This document shows positions 51,177 through 54,443 of a DNA stretch of 54,443 nt, piece after piece. Below the pieces are notes generated by a model. It made no database searches, was not told where the DNA came from, and was given only the letters and a program-made list of their open reading frames with translations. The first letter of the stretch is position 1, and each line of letters opens with the position of its first letter. The position numbers and the translations under genes were made by a program. The DNA is from Sphingobium sufflavum (lineage in GTDB: Bacteria; Pseudomonadota; Alphaproteobacteria; Sphingomonadales; Sphingomonadaceae): the NCBI RefSeq assembly GCF_021403115.1, contig NZ_JAJSSH010000020.1, forward strand, positions 1 to 54,443. Direction: 5' to 3'.

Positions 51177-52640
51177 ATGTCTCGGCTGGTGGTGGTTTCC
51201 AATAGAATACCAACGGGAGCTACGCCCTCCGGCGGTCTTGTTGTTGCGCTTCATGACGCTCTGTCACAGTCGGGAGGCTGCTGGATAGGGACTTCAAACG
51301 AAACCGGCGAGAAGCCCGGCGCGCTGGAGCAAATTGCTGGCCAACCTTACACGAGGATGGCCTTCCAGCTTACCGAAGAAGAGATGGTGGGATATTATCT
51401 CGGGTTCGCTAACTCGGTTCTTTGGCCGCTTTGTCATCGCCGCGTCGATCTGGTTAGGCTGTCCCTTCCGGATTTCGCAACCTACCAGGCCGTCAATCGA
51501 CGTGTAGCCCGCTTGGTGGCAAATACAATCACGCCTGAAGACGTCATCTGGATCCACGACTATCATTTCATTCCGTTGGCCCGCGCATTACGGGATCTTG
51601 GTGTGACCAACAGAATTGGCTTTTTTCTCCACATTCCTTTTCCCGTGCTTTCTGATCTAGCCATATTGCCCGAGCCGGCTGCCTTTGCCGCATGGCTGGC
51701 GCACTATGATTTGATCGGCCTGCAAACGAGAGGCGACGTAGCGCGCTGTCTCGAAATGTTCCGCGCCGATCCCAGGGCCGAGTTTTTGACGGACGGCAGC
51801 ATCAAGTTCCAAGAGCGTGTCACGGCGGTCAGGTCCTTCCCCATCGGTATCGACGTCGAAGGATTCCAGGCAGATGCGGAGCGGACGGGTTCCAACCTCT
51901 TTGGATCGGATAACCCGGAAAGGTTCGTGATCGGTGTCGATCGGCTCGATTATACGAAGGGCCTTCCCAATCGTTTTGAGGCATTTGGTCGCTATCTCGA
52001 GCTGCGACCTGAGGGGAGCCGTCCCTGCCTCATTCAGATCGCGCCACCCACCCGTCAGGAGGTGCAGGCTTATCAGGAGATCACGGAGGAGCTTCAAGGC
52101 ATTACAGGCCGCATAAATGGGCGATTTGCTGAATTGGACTGGACGCCGATCCGCTTTATCAACCGTTCAGTCGATCGCTCGAGACTGGCCCGCCTTTATC
52201 GCTGCGCGCAGGCCTGTCTTGTGACGTCTCTCGCCGACGGCATGAACCTGGTTGCTAAGGAATTTGTGGCGGCTCAGGATCCGGAAGATCCAGGGGTTTT
52301 GATTTTGTCACGCTTCGCCGGCGCCGCTGAAGACATGGTGGATGCACTCCAGGTAAATCCTTACGACCGGGAGGATATGGCAGCGGCGATCGACTTGGCG
52401 TTCAGGATGCCTCTTGAAGAACGCCAGCGTCGTCACGTGAATTGCATGGATGTCGTCCGAAGGACCGATAGCGCTTTGTGGAGCAAGAATTTCCTCGCCG
52501 TTCTCAGGTCGATCCCGGTGCAGGTCCCTCTTGACGTCGGCTCCCTTCATTCGTCGGGTGGAATCGTGGTAGGTCACCGGGCACATCTCGGACGTCGATC
52601 TGAGTGGAAAGGAAAGGCTGTCAGGCCGCCGCTGCGCTAA
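51177..52640 (+). CDS. otsA: Trehalose-6-phosphate synthase OtsA
   Basis: A 487-aa GT20 glycosyltransferase that makes trehalose-6-phosphate from UDP-glucose and glucose-6-phosphate. Seen: VVVSNRIPTGATPSGGLVVAL at the N terminus, WIHDYHFIPLARALRDLG, IGFFLHIPFPVLSDLAILP, VDRLDYTKGLPNRFEAF, and the Rossmann-type C-terminal SLADGMNLVAKEFVAAQDPE, the sugar-nucleotide binding site. The start follows ACGGAGG. No otsB phosphatase is in the window. The product is a known general-stress osmolyte, which agrees with the EcfG-type promoter upstream. Confidence 0.93.
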   Translation: MSRLVVVSNRIPTGATPSGGLVVALHDALSQSGGCWIGTSNETGEKPGALEQIAGQPYTRMAFQLTEEEMVGYYLGFANSVLWPLCHRRVDLVRLSLPDFATYQAVNRRVARLVANTITPEDVIWIHDYHFIPLARALRDLGVTNRIGFFLHIPFPVLSDLAILPEPAAFAAWLAHYDLIGLQTRGDVARCLEMFRADPRAEFLTDGSIKFQERVTAVRSFPIGIDVEGFQADAERTGSNLFGSDNPERFVIGVDRLDYTKGLPNRFEAFGRYLELRPEGSRPCLIQIAPPTRQEVQAYQEITEELQGITGRINGRFAELDWTPIRFINRSVDRSRLARLYRCAQACLVTSLADGMNLVAKEFVAAQDPEDPGVLILSRFAGAAEDMVDALQVNPYDREDMAAAIDLAFRMPLEERQRRHVNCMDVVRRTDSALWSKNFLAVLRSIPVQVPLDVGSLHSSGGIVVGHRAHLGRRSEWKGKAVRPPLR

Positions 52641-52681
52641 CGAAACGCACCTTATCGCGAAACCAAATGATGGGAGAGTAA

Positions 52682-52705
52682 GCCGTCACACAAATGTAAC
52701 GGCTG
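52682..52705. repeat. Inverted repeat between otsA and the transglutaminase-like gene
   Basis: AGCCGT, 12 bases, ACGGCT: six paired bases with no T-tract after it. It may be a weak terminator or an operator for the next gene. Confidence 0.35.
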
Positions 52706-52759
52706 GGGTCAATGGCCAGCGATTCTTGTGTAGAGTCTCATCAGAGGAGAATATTCGTA

Positions 52760-53536
52760 ATGAAGCTCTCGATCCATGCCCGGCTCGACTATGATTTTCC
52801 TTATCCTACCGACGCTCTACTGCAAGTGGAGGCGGCAGCAATTCCCGAGCAGCAAATCCTGTCTGCGCACATCGACATTACCCAAGGAGAGCATTTTGCC
52901 CGGGTGCCTGCGCATAATCAGATTGGGGAACGCATATGGCTGCGGCTTCAGGGGCAGCTCGTTGTAGATTATCGGGCGACGATCCAAATCAACCGCATCC
53001 TGACCGAGTGCCTCAATCTGCCAAAGGTGCCAACCCACTTGCTGCCAGGTGAGACTGTGGAATATCTCATGCCATCGCGTTATTGTCCTTCTGACCAATT
53101 TCAGAATTTTGTGAGTTCCGAGTTCGGCACGCTTCACGGTGGCGAGCGTGTCATCGCCATGCGGGACTGGATCCATAGCCATTTCTCTTACGTGCCCGGG
53201 TCGAGCGATTCGGCAACGACGGCGCTCGATACCTTCGTCAATCGCCAGGGCATATGCCGTGACTATGCCCATGTTCTCATAACATTTGTGCGCGCGTCCG
53301 GCATTCCGGCGCGAATAGCGAGCGTGTACGCGCTCGGTGTAGAGCCCCCAGATTTTCACGCGGTCGCTGAAGTGTTCCTTGGCGGCGAATGGCATCTCGT
53401 CGACGCTACCGGCATGGCGCAGGAGGCAGCTATGGCCAAAATAGGGGTTGGCCGGGATGCAGCAGACGTCGCGTTCCTGACGGCCTATGGTCAAGCCAAG
53501 ATGAATGGCCAATCGGTACAGGTCCAACCAGCCTGA
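52760..53536 (+). CDS. Transglutaminase-like family protein
   Basis: A 258-aa protein, MKLSIHARLDYDFPYPTDALLQVEAA, then the N-terminal beta part and the catalytic core: Cys in NRQGICRDYAHVLITFVRA, His in EPPDFHAVAEVFLGGEWH and Asp in HLVDATGM. These form the transglutaminase-type Cys-His-Asp triad (papain-like amidotransferase fold). The substrate is unknown; such proteins in bacteria can be proteases or peptidyl hydrolases. The start at 52760 follows GAGGAG; a longer start at 52712 is less likely. It has no signal peptide. Confidence 0.82.
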   Translation: MKLSIHARLDYDFPYPTDALLQVEAAAIPEQQILSAHIDITQGEHFARVPAHNQIGERIWLRLQGQLVVDYRATIQINRILTECLNLPKVPTHLLPGETVEYLMPSRYCPSDQFQNFVSSEFGTLHGGERVIAMRDWIHSHFSYVPGSSDSATTALDTFVNRQGICRDYAHVLITFVRASGIPARIASVYALGVEPPDFHAVAEVFLGGEWHLVDATGMAQEAAMAKIGVGRDAADVAFLTAYGQAKMNGQSVQVQPA

Positions 53537-53642
53537 CCGACCAGTCCTAACAGAAACTAGAGCGCCCACGGACCCGCTGCGCAAGCAGCAGGGTTAGCGT
53601 TCCGAGGCTCAGGGCGGATCCAACAGGCACCCGACATTTCGG

Positions 53643-54065
53643 TCAGTTCTGTGCATACAAGTAAGCTGCCATATCCCTCGCTTCGCGTGGCCGGACAGCT
53701 TGTTCCGGCATGCCGCTTCCTGGCCGCAGCTTTTGTGGATGCAGGAGCCAAGCCGTCATCGTCGCGGGATCATTGGCGAGCGAACCCGCCAAAGCGGCCC
53801 GCTGGCCGACATGGGTAAGGTCGGGCCCAACCTTGCCGAGCGCGCCATCAATGCCGGGAATGACGTGGCAGCTTCCGCAAGCGTAACGCTCGATCGCCGT
53901 ATGGCCCCGACCCTGGTCGCCACCGGTGATCATCTCGGCCCGGTCCCGATGCCGCGCCTGCGTTTGAATATACATGCCGGCACCGGTGATGACGGCGACG
54001 AAGACGCTAAGGCCGATCAGCAGGATAAGCCACCGCAGGCTTGTGGGGATCTGCCGTCTAGCCAT
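53643..54065 (-). CDS. Membrane-anchored c-type cytochrome
   Basis: A 140-aa protein. SLRWLILLIGLSVFVAVITGAGMYI is an N-terminal anchor or signal. The haem motif is CGSCH in YACGSCHVIPGIDGALGKVGPDLTHVG, with the distal Met in PGSGMPE. The end LYAQN is short. It resembles cytochromes found beside cytochrome c oxidase genes. It overlaps the CtaG-like gene (54058-54065) by a few bases. Confidence 0.85.
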   Translation of the reverse strand: MARRQIPTSLRWLILLIGLSVFVAVITGAGMYIQTQARHRDRAEMITGGDQGRGHTAIERYACGSCHVIPGIDGALGKVGPDLTHVGQRAALAGSLANDPATMTAWLLHPQKLRPGSGMPEQAVRPREARDMAAYLYAQN

Positions 54066-54443
54066 GGGCAGGTCTCAACAGACGTCGCATCACGAGGAGG
54101 GCAGCGACCGCATGGACAAGACCGCCCGGAACCCACATGAGAAGCCCCGCCAGCTCTTGGTCTTCTGCGGGGGTCAAACCGAACGGGGCAAGGCCGAGCC
54201 GCGCGTAACCTGAATACCAGGGGCTTGTCGCGAAGGCCATCAGGGCCCCGAGCGCACCGGAGACGATGGATGTGGCAACGAGGCACAGCGCGGCAACGGG
54301 TTCCGCTGTCCTGCGGTGTAAATAGGCGTCGAACCGGGACCCCATATCGGCGTGCAATAGGGACCCCCTTTTCGGGTTGCCAGGCGGTTGTCCCGGTAGT
54401 CCATAGGAGGGACCCACGGCCGGCGCTGCGCGCCCCCCAAGCG
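54058..54443 (-). CDS. CtaG-type cytochrome oxidase assembly protein, C-terminal part only
   Basis: The open frame runs to the right edge without a stop. The part shared by CtaG proteins is near the end: VAALCLVATSIVSGALGALMAFATSPWYSGYARLGLAPFGLTPAEDQELAGLLMWVPGGLVHAVAALLVMRRLL, i.e. the last two membrane helices with the P-x-ED-Q-LAG motif. The leading residues (GPSYGLPGQPPGNPKRG) do not look like CtaG, so a start or a frameshift may lie there. The 5' end is beyond the window or degraded. The partner cytochrome c follows in the same direction. Confidence 0.55.
   Translation of the reverse strand, partial: LGGRAAPAVGPSYGLPGQPPGNPKRGSLLHADMGSRFDAYLHRRTAEPVAALCLVATSIVSGALGALMAFATSPWYSGYARLGLAPFGLTPAEDQELAGLLMWVPGGLVHAVAALLVMRRLLRPAHG

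Noticed and set aside
1..54443. CRISPR arrays, tRNA or rRNA genes
   Set aside because: I saw no regular direct repeats with spacers and no tRNA-like clover-leaf or rRNA sequence, though a short tRNA could be missed by eye.

Overview
The window reads as high-GC alphaproteobacterial DNA, most likely from a sphingomonad (Sphingobium, Sphingomonas, Novosphingobium). This rests on the protein flavour, on GTTC-N7-GTTC LexA-type and GGAAC-N16/17-CGTT EcfG-type promoter motifs, and on many small stress proteins of sphingomonad type. No rRNA, tRNA or CRISPR array was seen.

Region 1 (1-1250) has the 5' end of a histidine phosphatase running off the left edge, a small two-repeat acidic protein behind a perfect EcfG-type promoter, and a decayed arsH fragment. 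Region 2 (1255-12104) is one compact plus-strand heavy-metal operon: a His-containing exported protein, czcC, czcB and czcA (RND efflux), an SRPBCC protein, a MliC-like lipoprotein, a ZIP transporter, a short CDF transporter and a P1B-4-type metal ATPase with a His-rich linker. Most junctions are ATGA overlaps. Region 3 (12105-13824) is degenerate accessory DNA: short hypothetical genes, an IS3-type transposase scrap and a HigA-like helix-turn-helix protein.

Region 4 (20036 down to 13825, minus strand) is a four-gene block: three different tyrosine recombinases of 438, 647 and 823 aa plus a 165-aa coiled-coil protein, each overlapping the next. This matches the ginABCD module of the GInt genomic islands. 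Just beyond its promoter end lies a truncated 5' piece of a secreted nuclease-like gene that follows the HU gene. This suggests the island inserted into that gene, with the metal operon as its likely cargo.

Region 5 (20283-54443) is a genome-maintenance and stress neighbourhood: HU, a WGR-domain protein, DUF3606, two stand-alone response-regulator receivers, a full-length LigD, the mutasome imuA-imuB-dnaE2 behind a perfect SOS box, a second Mfd-like helicase coupled to a PRC-barrel membrane protein, a dicarboxylate-type symporter with a haem-oxygenase-like iron enzyme, a methyltransferase, an SRPBCC/alcohol dehydrogenase/SDR operon, a large KatE catalase with a coupled ankyrin protein, OtsA, a transglutaminase-like protein and a cytochrome c/CtaG-like pair at the right edge. 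Four perfect and two near-perfect EcfG-type promoters are scattered across the window, so much of it outside the island probably answers to the general stress response. The two repair blocks look like damage-inducible (SOS) and stress-inducible arms placed side by side.
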